Assembly (NCBI RefSeq): GCF_016545825.1
Contig: NC_052615.1
Coordinates: 35,923,516-35,987,515 of the forward strand
Direction: 5' to 3'
DNA length: 64,000 bases
Source: Eucalyptus grandis
Lineage: Eukaryota; Streptophyta; Magnoliopsida; Myrtales; Myrtaceae
Shown here: positions 22,693 through 33,292 of the stretch, one piece after another
How positions within the stretch are numbered: position 1 is the first letter of the stretch
Layout: the number at the start of each line of letters is the position of its first letter
The notes under the pieces: generated by a model
Seen by the model: only the letters and a program-made list of their open reading frames with translations
Database searches by the model: none
Told to the model about the DNA's origin: nothing
Position numbers and translations under genes: made by a program

Positions 22693-23306
22693 CTTAGAGA
22701 AAAAGCAATGATAGTTTAAAAAGAAGAAGAAAGCCTCAATTGAGTGACTTGGAGCGACACTCAATGTGAATCGCACGACGATGACATGGCGGCAAGCGCA
22801 CCTCTCATTGATGGTCCAACTACAAGTCGAAGAAGACGAGGCAGATGCCTTGGAACTTTCTTAAGATGAGATCATTAATTATTAAATGATGTTTTTTTAT
22901 AAGTACATAATAATTTGTAGAGAAAATCCTTGAGCTAAAGAAAGAAGCTCCTGAACTGAAGCAGAAGATAGGAATTGTACAAAGATGAGCTTGTGTTGCT
23001 GCTCAAGGAACTTCGCATTTGTTTAGATAGAGCAAGACGTGCAAAGGAAAGCAACTCTTGTTTGCTTTTGTCAAGGCTGGATCTTGTGATATGTGCAACA
23101 AATTTTCTTTGGGCTAAGAAACTCTCGAGAATTGTCTCACCGGTTTTGATCTATGAAAAATCTTTCACCAAAGGCTGCATTTTGATTTTATTAGAGGAGA
23201 GTCAGGTTTTGAGTTTGGATAGAAAATGTCAAATGTAAGGATGAGTTTTATTTATCAGCTTGTATTTACAGCCTTGACAATCAATATTAGGGTGACTTAA
23301 AGACTA

Positions 23307-24178
23307 GGGTCCATTTTGTTCGGCTTTGGGCAAATGTCATTGGGAAAATGCAAATACCTTTGAGCTAAAGGGGTTTGTGAAAATACAAATAGCATTTAGT
23401 AAATTGTAGTTTTAAAGTGCATTGTGAAAGGACCTTAACTTAAACATCGTTTGGTAAAAATTACATTTTGTAAAAGATTTTTGCTAAGTTTTATGTATAA
23501 TTTTTTTTTTTAATATAGCCACCGGCGGTCGGATCCGGCTATCGAACAGCCTCACCTAAGGTCGTGACCCAAGCGGATGTTTGGGTTGGCGACCTCGGCG
23601 AGGTCGCTTGTTGTTGTCGGACCTTAGGTGCCGTTGCCTGAGTTGAGCGGCCGTCGCTTGGGTCGCGCAACCCAAGTGCTGCACTGGTGTGCGACCCGGG
23701 CGACGACCGCTGGGTCGCGAACCTAGGCGCCATCACCGGGTCGCGCGACCCGGCGTCGTCACGAGGTTTGGTGACCTCAAGCCTCCATTGCCTAGGTCGT
23801 GCGAACCCGGGCGACCACCACTTGAGGTTGCTGGACCTCGGGCGACGCCTAGGTCGCGCAACCCAAACGCCTGAGATCGCCGAATGGCCGCAACCCCCAG
23901 GCGATGGTCGGCTGGCACGGGCAACTCTTTGGCTAGCAATCATCGGCCTTCGTTCGTTTCTCCGAAGAAGATGAATAGTATCGTGGGACTTGCATTCCAA
24001 AGATGTAACTTTCCAAAGTACCTCTAGAGCTACATTGGGTTAAAAGCCTTTAGAGCCATTTGGAGATATAATTGCATCTTGCTAAAGTCGCCCAAAAAAT
24101 CGAACTAAACGCGTTTGCATTTGGCCAAGGGACTTTAGAGTCCCAAAGCCCCTACCAAATGCCAAACCAAACGGGGCC
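23307..24178. mobile_element. Non-autonomous TIR element with very GC-rich core
   Basis: Ends are GGGTCCATTTTGTTCGG and, reversed, GGCCCCGTTTGGTTTGGC. Possible imperfect 9-bp flanks are TAAAGACTA/TAACCACTA. The core 23520-23935 is strongly CpG-rich with repeated GGTCGCGCGACCC-type palindromic phrases; overlapping ORFs on both strands there are composition artefacts. The superfamily is uncertain (Mutator-like or Harbinger-like). Confidence 0.55.
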
Positions 24179-24179
24179 T

Positions 24180-26880
24180 AACCACTACTGAGTGTAAATC
24201 ACACCATAATTTAATCAATGATATAATCTGGACACTAGGAACTGGATAGTTTGTGCTCTCGAACTCAAATTATGTCGGAATTCAATCAACGACACAGCCT
24301 GTTTTAGGCGTAAGGCTAGAATCTAATCAACAATAATACATTTGGATAGAAAACACAATGCTGGAATTCAATCAATAACGCTGGGCTTATGGAACAACAC
24401 CAGAATTTAATTGACGATGCTGGATCAAATAGAAATGCACGCTGGAATTTAATCAACAAAGAAAATCCTGGAAACTGTAACTAAAATGCGATAAAGTAAA
24501 GATAATTGTTGTGTTGTTCAGGGAAGCTTTTCAATGGTAGGGCTATAGTATTTATGGAGTGGACCGATGTTCCCCAGTCGGTTGCTTTTCCTCGGGTGCT
24601 ACTCTTCACATTCTTCACGTTTTTCATTTCTTCTCAACGACCTTATCCCTTAACAATCGCTTCTTGATCCGTCAACGACGTTCATGCAACTTGCCTATCA
24701 AACAAATAACTACTCCTGCATTTTCCGTAACAATTATTCTCGCTTGAGTTCTAATGCTAATTTTGCTCTATCTTCAAATCTAGTGTACTATCCTCGTAGT
24801 GTGACACGTGGCAATCAATCACCTAGCTATTGACTCTAGAGTTGGCTTCTAAAATTCCATTGAGGCTTCGCTTAAGTAGCCTCCACGAAAGCTATTTTAC
24901 CCTTAACTTTGTGATTCAAAATGAAGCGTTTTACTCAATGTTCTTCTCGTGATTGGCACGTGGTTTCAAGAGTAATTTTAGATGTCAACAAGAATATTTT
25001 GTCAATTTGAATTTCTTATAATGACAAATTAGATTTGAGTTATGATCACGAAAATGAGTTCAAAACCCTTTTTGAATTAATGAAGTAACTTGAGTAAATA
25101 TTTTTTAAAAGTAATGACATTTATCTGATTAATTAAAAAATTGTGAAATCACAGTGATCGGGCTTAAGAAATTTTTTATAATTAGTAATCTCATTTTTCC
25201 ATTTAAATGTTATATTGGTCGAAAAGTTAAGGCCTATTTGACCAATTACCCATTCATTTAAGGAGTGTATTTTCAACTTTATCCTCCCACCAAGAAAAGG
25301 AGTTACGCAACCAAAAAACTCTATTGAAGAATCTTCCAAATATTTAATAAAATATAATCTATGGAGTCATCAGAATATTAGGAAGTGATACATAACTGCC
25401 TTCGATATCTGGTAACATTCTTTCACTGTAAAATTATGAGTTAAATCATTCTAATTTATACTAAATTAAATGAATGATGGTCAGTTTTTTCTTAAATTTG
25501 AGGACTCTACTTCATTTTCATTAAAGCAATTTACTCATAATTAAATGATTCGGGAGTGTGATAGACATGTTACTTTAGCTTGTGAAGTAAATGGAAGCAC
25601 CCTACCCAATGAACACTACGTTAGATAAAATTTATGAGGAGTTACAAAATACAGAGCAGCAGATAAATCCTTTTCCTCTTTCTTTAAATTAGAAAATGCT
25701 TCGCCGTCCTTAATTCCTACGATCAATCCAATCATTCTCTTCTTTCCAGTTTCCACGGTCTCTCTAAAAAAAAAAAAACTTGAGGAATCTATCATAAACA
25801 TAAAAAATAATCACCCTAGAAAACCCTAAAAAGTCAACAAAAATATGGCGAAAAAGTGTTTGCACGTCTCCTTTTTCAATAAACATTCATGTTAGTGGGT
25901 GGGACTACTAATCATCCCCCACTGGTGTGATTAATTAACTAACTAGTGAAGCACTTAGCAATTTCGTCTTAATCCCTCCACTGCTATAAGCTATTTTCAA
26001 GGTCACGTGCGCTTATGCAGCCCAAGACAAGGAATTAGACAATCAAAATAGAAATACTTTTATTACTAGGGATTGATTCCTCCATTCATTATAACATCAC
26101 TTTTTCTACTCTTTTGTTAGAAAATGTTTAATAGTTGTGACATGTGAAAGTCACATTCGACAGTCTAACTAAATGAGAGAATATTCTGGACCTCGTGGAC
26201 AGGAAATTAAAAAATAAATATATTAGTTAATATTAAACAAGCCAACTATCGAAGGGGTTAGTATCACCAAAAGAAAAAAATTCAAACCGTGCATTCACGC
26301 TACTTCATAGTAATATTTTTGTCATAAAAAATTTCAAACTGGTACACTGTGATATCTACTCAAGTCTTAAGGCAAATTTAGGGTAAAATTAGGAATTAAT
26401 AGATTTTTCGAAACATGAGGGAACTCTTAGGGTAACATTTGCAAATTTAGTAGATTTTTTAACTTCCTTAAAACGAAATTGCTTAGGAGACTCATTTATA
26501 TTGAATTTCTATGTCGGGTCCAAGTCTGTGCCAATCACCTTGTTTGAGACGCGTGTTTCCTGCCACTAATTTGATGAGGATATTGTATGGAAGTTAATAG
26601 AAGATAGATTTGTCATGGGCGTACTGATTTGAGATTTTTGTGACACGAAAGTAAGTTCGGGAAAACATGGCATGGGAGCACCGGCATGGGATTTCTTTTG
26701 CAGTTTGGAAATTAATGCCTAATAAACATGGCACAAGCAAACCGGTTTAAGATTTCTTGTGATGCTAAGTTTTGTACAAGGAGGTGAGGAGCTTGTGGCA
26801 ATGCCTCTTTTTCTTCCTTTCTCACAGGCCATGGAGTCTCTGCATTCTAGCCTGACGTCGATTACTTCCATGTCGGCCGA
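24180..26880. other. AT-rich spacer, partly duplicated at 34.99-36.83 kb
   Basis: No gene seen. 24.2-24.98 kb has no counterpart in copy 2, whereas sequence from about 24985 onward is collinear with copy 2 from about 34993. Repeated phrases such as GGAATTTAATCAACAA at 24.2-24.5 kb suggest old simple duplication. Short ORFs (for instance 25133-25339 and 25616-25801, minus) have no recognisable domain. Confidence 0.5.
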
Positions 26881-26883
26881 TTA

Positions 26884-27528
26884 GGGTGCATTTGTTTGTG
26901 TTTCTGTTAAAAAATTATTCCAGGGAACGGAAATAGAAAAAACTATTTCTGTTCCGGGGAACAATTTTGACCAGAAAACGCGTTTGGTAAACTTGTTTCA
27001 GGAATAAAAAAGAACCGAAACACGTTTGGTAAATTTGTGTTTTTTTTTTTTTGTTTCTTTTAATTTTTAAATTTTATTTTATTTTCCTTTTTTTCTTTCT
27101 TTTTCTTTTTTTTTCTTCTTTTGGCCGGTCGCCGGCCTCGGCCATGGCTGGCGACCGGCCGACGAGGGCCGGCGTCCTCGCCCAGCCACTGCGATGCTCC
27201 GGTGAGGTTGCTGGCCCTCGATGGTGTCGCCGAGGCCCTCGACAGCCGGTCGCCGGTCATGGCGAGGCCGGCGACCGGCCAAAGAAAAAGGAAGAAGAAA
27301 AGAAAGAAGAGAGAGAAAATTTATTACTCCAAATTGTTCTAGAAACAAGAAGCAAGTTTTTTTTTTTTTTTTTATTTATGTTCCAAATGTGTTAAAGGAA
27401 CAGAAAAATAGATTTGAAACAAAAATGCAAACAAATGCGTTTTTGTTCTTTTTTTGTTCCCCGAAACAAAACAAAAAAAAAAGGATTTTGCTTATAAACA
27501 GAAAAAAGAAATACAAACAACCAGCCCC
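26884..27528. mobile_element. PIF/Harbinger-like (Tourist-type) non-autonomous element
   Basis: TIRs GGGTGCATTTGTTTGTGTTTC-like on the left (first 20 bases agree in pattern) and GGGGCTGGTTGTTTGTATTTC-like when the right end is reversed. Flanked by the 3-bp duplication TTA (26881-26883, 27529-27531), typical of PIF/Harbinger. Its core 27120-27285 is GC-rich (CCGGTCGCCGGCC phrases). The unoccupied site survives in copy 2 near 36833-36840. No transposase, so it depends on an element elsewhere. Confidence 0.75.
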
Positions 27529-27531
27529 TTA

Positions 27532-29155
27532 GTGATCGAGATTAATCAATTAAATCAAGGTCGCGGAGGGGGCCAGTCTAGTGGTTGGGACTATGTGATA
27601 TCTGCGTCATCCCCCTCGCCCCGACATCGTCTTTACGGCGTGCTGTTCCTGTTTTTCTGTTACTACGTTTTTTTTTTGTCTTGACCTCATTCCGTCATCT
27701 ACCAAGGAATGCGGACCATAAGTTGGTCACGAGCTCAGCTAACCACGGCCGAGAAAAGAAAGGGGAAAATGATGCAGACACCCTGATCATTATCGTTGTC
27801 GATGATTGGAGCTTGGACCCTTCTGCTCCAGCATCAATAATTACAAACTTTTGTATAGCCTGAACCAGGCACTGGTTGCCCTTCTCGATGAGCAGTGCTG
27901 AGGATCCAAATGTTTGAGGGAACGTTAATCAGTTGATTAGTGTGCGAGGTGCTCTTTGGTTAGATGAGGGTGCGCATGCGCAACATGTGAGAGGGGTTTG
28001 ATCAGTTGTTTAGACCATAGGAGATATCCAAGACGGATGCCGTAGATGATGTTGTCCAATTCGTCCGAGAAATAAACACGTGCTTGCGTACAAATGCAAG
28101 CATGTTTTCAAAACCGTCTTCGTGAAAAGACAAGTTCTCATACCGACTTGATTGACAATTTCAAAAATCTTGATGTTTTAGCTACTGGCATTAGCCATCT
28201 ACCATAAAAATCACAATCCCGTTGTGAAATGTTCAAGTTGAGCCATGATTACTTGGAATCGAGTCATGATTACTTTGGATTGAGGCACATGGTTAGCAAG
28301 CACGTCATTGCATCCCCACCGAGACACTAGCAATTAGGTTTTCTATTCATTCCTTAGTCGAGGAAGTGGATGTGGCATGTGAATAAGATCATAAACGAAG
28401 TCATTCGGGGTAATGATGAAGCAGAAAATATAGACTTTGCATGAGTGCGAGAACTTGGGATTGTTCTTCTCTCTATTCATTGCTTTCGGCTAGGAAACGA
28501 GGAAACGATTTCTAGGCATGAATGCTTCTATCCACACACGCTTAGATAACTAGACTTACGGTGCACGCAAAGGTTAATGTAATTGTAGCATGTAGAAGAT
28601 GACATAAAATAGCATTTGATTACCAAATCAGAATCAGAATGAACCTAATCAAACAAAAAATTATGATCTCCTAATTGGTTATATTCATCGGCGCGAGCAA
28701 GAGTAGAAGTGAACATCATATAAAATGAATTTGAATAGAATTGAAATGCGCTAGTTCATTTTATTGTAGCGAGACTACTTGGATAGCTCGTGTAAAATGA
28801 TGTTTTGACTTTGTACCGAGGGTGTTTCGCTATGAACTAGTCGTCTACTGAGTATGACATTGCCTTGAGAGAGTTCATCATAGGATTTAGAGAAAAGTGT
28901 GAAAGTTATAAGGATAGACATCATATACATTTAACAAAACCCTAGAAAGTACACCCCGCCCCAGGGCCCCGGGTGGGGGGATGGAAAATCTACAAGAGGT
29001 GCCCGTTCTCAGAATTTGAGAACTTACAAAGGCATCCAAGGTCCCCGAGTTTGGCTGGCAGGTAAGCACGTGTTTTGTGGATCTAAGATTCAAAACCACA
29101 GTGTAAACCTAAACACCCATTTGATTTTGACATGCGTGGCCTGCATGGCTTGAAA

Positions 29156-29191
<36 letters not shown>

Positions 29192-29195
29192 TCTC
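27532..29195. other. Spacer duplicated at 36.84-38.87 kb, no gene seen
   Basis: Collinear with copy 2. ORFs such as 27585-27863 (plus) are not preserved in frame between copies, which argues against a gene. A (CT)n run at 29159-29196, immediately 3' of the MYB stop, is longer here than in copy 2. Confidence 0.5.
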
Positions 29196-29851
29196 TCACA
29201 TCAGCAACGACTCAGCAAAAGAGTCCAGCTGAACAAGATAATCCTCCGTCCTCAGAAGCTGCAGATATTCCTCTTAGAGCTTCTCGAGCGTCCCGTTCTG
29301 GTCTTTTGCTGGTTCTTTTTCGGGTGGGTACTCAGGACAATGAGGGTTGGCAGTACTGTCGTCATTTGCCCCGTTAAAAAATTAATGGTGACCGCGATCT
29401 TGCGGATCTCCAACAAAGAAGCCGTATAGCCCAGCAGTTTCATCTGACCTAACATGAGCCACTTCCCTGCCAAGTAACCCTCCTTGACTGGAGGACCAGC
29501 TAATCGCAGTGTTGCAGTCGAAACTGTAGTTTCTAGGTAACGGGAAGGACGTGGTAACCCCAATGGCCTTGGGAAGATGAACTATGGGCCTCTCCATGGC
29601 CTCCGCGGATGCTTTATTAGGGCTCTTCTAGTTGTTGTGCTTCGATTTCTTGGTGCTCTCTTTAGTGGATTTGGCGGTCGTTTTCCTCCTCTTAGTGCGG
29701 GTGAACGATGCGCCGGGCGGGTGTCTTGACTTCTCAGGAGCCTTTTGCTGAGGTGGGTGTTCCAGTAATTCTTGCTCTCGTTATCGGTTCGACTGAGGAG
29801 CCTACTGGCAATGAGACACCAGCGGTTGCCAAGAAGGGAGTGCAATCTGAT
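29196..29851 (-). pseudogene. R2R3-MYB 3' fragment (copy 1), truncated at the duplication junction
   Basis: Reading leftward from 29851, the fragment opens within R3 ([20 protein letters not shown], then [18 protein letters not shown]) and ends at the stop 29198-29196. It lacks exon 1, all of R2 and the start of R3, as well as the promoter. Two conserved R3 glycines are changed (IAGRLPGR is IASRLLSR here). It has an in-frame TAG near 29630 where copy 2 has AAG. However, it keeps the base (ACCAAGAAATCG) whose loss breaks the frame in copy 2, so the two copies have independent lesions. Confidence 0.85.
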
Positions 29852-29995
29852 TTGGCATGACAGCTCCCCTTGAATCTGTTCCATTCGGCTTCTCGGTTTG
29901 GTCTACGCTGCCATCAGCCGATTTTTTCATCGCACTTTTGCATTTGTCTCTGGAGTGTGGTTTCTTGCTGATATTTTTTTATGTATGAATTTCAG

Positions 29996-30420
29996 GTCTT
30001 TGTTAGAGATTTTGTACCTAGTGGATTGGCTTGCCTGATGAAAAAAGAGATGGAACCAGAAATTGTGAAGAACTTCCTGTTAAGGACCCTTCATCCCAAG
30101 GCTGGGAAAAGAGAATCGATAACTTCACTCTTGGAGAAGGAGTCATGCCTGAGAGCTTCAAAGTCGGTTTTGACTTGCAAGACAAAAAAGGAGAGACTAG
30201 TGGCGGATTTTGGCGGCAGTGCGATAGGAAGAGTCGCACCTGTTGATTCAGGGTTCTGGTGGATCATACTTACAAAGTGCGCGCATGATTATTCCCTTGC
30301 AGACCTGCCAGTTGTGCAGAAAGGAATGAAGCTGATACTTATCCTTTGCCTATCTTATGGATTTGACACATTCCCAACGCTTCTTTGCGCAGATGGTTGT
30401 AGCATGATTGAAAAAGAATG
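29996..30420 (+). pseudogene. Orphan invertase exon 2 (copy 2)
   Basis: Matches 11660-12097 with acceptor ttcag retained. Exon 1 was never included in the duplication and exons 3-4 are deleted, so no functional invertase can be made. One base is lost in CATCTCCAAGG (to CATCCCAAGG) and one gained in the A-run before GGAGAGACTAG, so the middle 30 or so codons are out of frame but the ends are in frame. Twelve bases encoding part of LLRSYT are deleted. The former donor ATG|gtgag is now ATG|gcgag. Confidence 0.9.
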
Positions 30421-30800
30421 GCGAGTTTTCTCATCGTTCTTTTTCTTGAGTTTTATTGAGCTAAAACTTGTCAAAATGGCTGCGCGCATGCTTGGCATAT
30501 CCGAGGAATTAAGAATTCACTTTTAGTTTGTTTAGTTACTGTTGTATCGAGAGTTGAATCCTACCTCTCAGAGCATCATCTGATGCAGGCTAGAGAAGAT
30601 CATTACGTGGCGCTAAGGTTTCTATCCCCAGTAGCCTTCAGAGCAAACCAATACCAATTGCATTTTTTAATGGCTGCAGCCATGCTTAAGCAACGCAACG
30701 CAACCTAAATTATTAATTTTGTAGCTAGTCTATCTTACGTCTACTCCGTAAAGCAACATGTGATGGTGATGGATAAAAAGTGCAAATGGGAGCTAGAGAC

Positions 30801-31022
30801 CGGAAGACGACGGTCCGATTGGCGGGTCTTCCATTGGATCCGACAGTCGCCTGACACCAAGAAAGCAGAGGAAGCATCGCCTTAAAAATCGGAACTTTTT
30901 TTCCTCAAAGAGCGAGGTGCGCGAAGTGATACGAGCTGGAAGGAGTGCTTGAGGCTGGAGTTGGAGCGCAGCGCGTCGAGGAGAAGCTGTTCCCATGGTG
31001 CCGTCGCCGTTGGACTGGCCAT
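30801..31022 (-). pseudogene. PPOX2-like exons 1-2 relic (copy 2)
   Basis: Exon 1 (31022-30933, start MASPTATAPWEQ) and exon 2 (30850-30801, ATVGSNGRPANRTVVF) are both present in frame with splice sites, the former missing two codons. Exons 3-7 are gone: just left of exon 2, at about 30778-30797, sequence switches to invertase intron 2. The upstream flank is retained, so this relic could still be transcribed, but only about the first 47 of 200 residues could be encoded. Confidence 0.88.
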
Positions 31023-31255
31023 GTTTCTGATTCTTCCACTCTGCTTTGGGGATAACTGGACAACAATTCATATGTTTCTTCTTGTTTTGGAATAAAATTT
31101 ATGTTTCCCCAACATATTTTCTTAATTTTTACCAAAATATAGTTATGCTTTTTTTTTTGGCAACAAGAAGATTTGTGCACGTCTAAGTTACATATAAAAG
31201 AAGTTTGATTTTCATTTTTGGCTCTCCTGCAATCATGTCATTTATATACAAAATG

Positions 31256-31673
31256 GGGAAAATTGTTAGATAAGCTCCAAACCTGTTGCATTGGTGTCAA
31301 TTTAGTCATAATTTTTTAACTTGGTATCAATTTAGTTATTCTAACTAATTTTAACTAGACATTACTGATGTGAATGCTGGTCGGCTTAGGTGATATCACC
31401 AACTATTTTTAATAACATTTTAATAGTTTTTAATTTTCTCTCCTTCTTCTTCTTCCTTTTATTGGTGAGAAGAAAGGAGAGAAAAATTAAAAAAATAAAA
31501 ATTATTAAAATATATCCACATTAGTGTTGCCGATTCCACGTAAACCGGCTAATATCTATGTCAACAATATCTGACCAAAATTAGTTGGAATGATTGAATT
31601 GACATCAAGTTAAAATGTTTAAGACTAAATTGACACAAATGCAATAGGTTTATGACTGTTTTGATACTTTCCC
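31256..31673. mobile_element. Mutator-like non-autonomous TIR element (copy 2 counterpart)
   Basis: Begins GGGAAAATTGTTAG and ends ACTTTCCC; both ends contain TGTCAATTTAGTC-type phrases in opposite orientation. Flanks TACAAAATG and TACAAAGCG match at 7 of 9 positions. It is the duplicate of the element at 16754-17438. Confidence 0.65.
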
Positions 31674-31691
31674 TACAAAGCGATAAAAACT

Positions 31692-33292
31692 TATTGGAAA
31701 ACCCTGGCGATTCTACTAATGTGTGTATTATTGGTCGATAGATGTGCAAGTAATATGTAATTCATGATCCAACAAATCCGTTAAAGTAAGGATTGCTCTG
31801 CCACCATCAAGGGCGAGCAAGGTATTGGAGGCCAATGTGTCTGAAAGCTGGCTGGACTAAGTAGAGCTTGAACAAATATAATAAAATGAGAAATTTGTGA
31901 GGACTTGGATGAATCAAGGAAAAGTGAACAGTTGAGTGGAACCAGCATCGCCAATATGTTTGCAAGAACCGAAGATAGTAGGTGAACAGTTGTTTCGGTG
32001 AAAAAAGCAAAAATACAACGGGTTGAAGGAGTCGAAGTTGTGTGATGTGCTTTTATTATCTAAATAGAATTAATACCCTGAAAAATCCTAAATTGGTACA
32101 GCTGTGACAAATTTATCCTAAATTATTTTTTGATCATGAAAAACCTAAACTGTTATACTTATGACAAATTTATCCCGATTGACCATAAAAAAACCCTAAA
32201 CTGATACATTTATGACAAATTTACCCAAAACTAATTTATTCGACCGCAAAAAACCATAAACTGGTAAATTTGTAATAAATATACCATCCGCTAAATTGGA
32301 TTAATACTACAAAAAAAATCACAAAAATTGTAAACTGTGACAAATGATGGTATATCAGTCAACTGCATGTGTCATTTAACTTAATAATTTGACTGTAAAA
32401 TTTAACAAAAACTAATAGAGGATAAATTTGTCACAAGTGACCAGTTTGGGTAAAATTTATCAAATGTATATTAGTTTGGGGTTTTTGGTGATCGAAAAAA
32501 TAGTTTAGGGTAAATTTGTCATAGGTGTACCAGTTTGGGGTTTTTAGGATATTAATTCATCTAAATAAGAAGACTAGAAGCTCTCTTGGATAGATTTGAA
32601 ATTCAAATTAGCGGTTAATAACCAGGTTCAGGGTCTAGAAGTTGCAGCAGAAAATCAACAGTCGCATTTTCTGCAAGCAGTTAAACAGTCAATTCACAAC
32701 TTGATAGAGGTAGACAGACTCCATTTCAGGAAACCTCCTTTGTGCCTAGCAATAATAGTTTGTATGAGGAGACTGCAGGCCGGTAAAGGTGATCTTCTGT
32801 CCAACGACTAATTCAAGCTTGGGAGAATATGAAAATGATTTAAATAAAGACTGCTGAAGGACCTGGCGGAATTGAGGAAGCTTCAACTCCCTAAAATGTT
32901 AACTGCCTGTAATCTGCTTGGGATAGACCGTTTAAGAGTGATAGAGGTGCTTGTGTTTGGTAGAGTGATTCATAAGCTTTGTGTAGAATCAACACCTGCT
33001 ACTATCCGTAACTTTCTGAAGATTGCTAGCAAATTCCAGTCTGATTCTTGACTGTTAATCTAAGTGAGTAGATGTAGGCTTGATTATAAGTTCAATCATT
33101 ACAATTTCCTCTTAAAATGTTCTATCCTTTAAACTCATTTACTTGCGTATCCGATAGAAGTACCGGCTCTTATTAAACTCTTTCTAGTTTTTTACTTCTA
33201 TTAAAGTTTACTTGCAAACATTTCGTGAAATGTTTTAAATTTATTTAAAACAACCTGTTGATCCCCTCTAGGTTGTTGTGTCGGCATTAACA
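31692..33292 (+). mobile_element. Decayed Copia LTR (copy 2), interrupted by a Mutator-like element
   Basis: Runs from TATTGGAAAACCC (ancestral TGTTGG) to TTAACA, directly before the degenerate primer-binding site ATTAGTATCATAACTC. Removing the inserted element and one target copy (501 bp) leaves about 1.1 kb, a reasonable Copia LTR size. It preserves the linear order that is scrambled in copy 1. Confidence 0.65.
32067..32558. mobile_element. Mutator-like element with long TIRs and perfect 9-bp target duplication
   Basis: Flanked by ATCTAAATA on both sides (32058-32066, 32559-32567). Ends GAATTAATACC and GGATATTAATTC. About 70 bp of terminal inverted repeat carry CCAAACTGGTACA and GACAAATTTACCC phrases. 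492 bp, no coding. Same family as 49172-49674. Absent from copy 1 at the corresponding position (about 17862). Confidence 0.85.

Larger units (their letters stand above)
19666..23130 (+). pseudogene. Decayed Copia gag region (copy 1), interrupted by two TIR elements
   Basis: After the primer-binding site, an ATG at 19732 opens a gag-like frame (MANVIGASATESQPILRPP, then MFDGIN and a stop). Further gag remnants are RMYMRYADTIDGL with NAENVNKLIHTL (21110-21210). A CCHC knuckle relic, CFECNRPG, a stop, then TKGDCP, lies at 21917-21957. Stops and frameshifts occur throughout and no pol is recognisable. TIR elements at 19961-20937 and 21972-22692 split it. The copy at 33293-34990 lacks both insertions. 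Confidence 0.65.
11511..29851. repeat. Tandem segmental duplication, copy 1
   Basis: Begins in invertase intron 1 (CTGAT at 11511-11515) and ends inside the MYB R3 coding sequence (CTGAT at 29847-29851). It is collinear with 29847-39532: invertase exon 2, the oxidase 5' exons, the decayed Copia element, the 25-29 kb spacer and the MYB 3' part recur in the same order and orientation. In invertase exon 2, I counted by eye about 11 substitutions in roughly 310 bp between copies. Copy 1 carries extra insertions (19961-20937, 21972-22692, 26884-27528 and a block around 23.13-24.98 kb). Confidence 0.9.

Noticed and set aside
23539..24000. Overlapping ORFs on both strands in a CpG-rich patch
   Set aside because: They lie within the core of a TIR element and consist of repeated GGTCGCGCGACCC-like sequence; open frames on both strands reflect composition.
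27051..27532. Several lysine/proline/phenylalanine-rich ORFs
   Set aside because: Inside the Harbinger-like element at 26884-27528 and built of T-runs and a GC-rich core; absent from the other copy.
29382..29597. Minus-strand ORF starting [14 protein letters not shown]
   Set aside because: This is the correct-frame C-terminal portion of the truncated MYB copy, not a separate gene.
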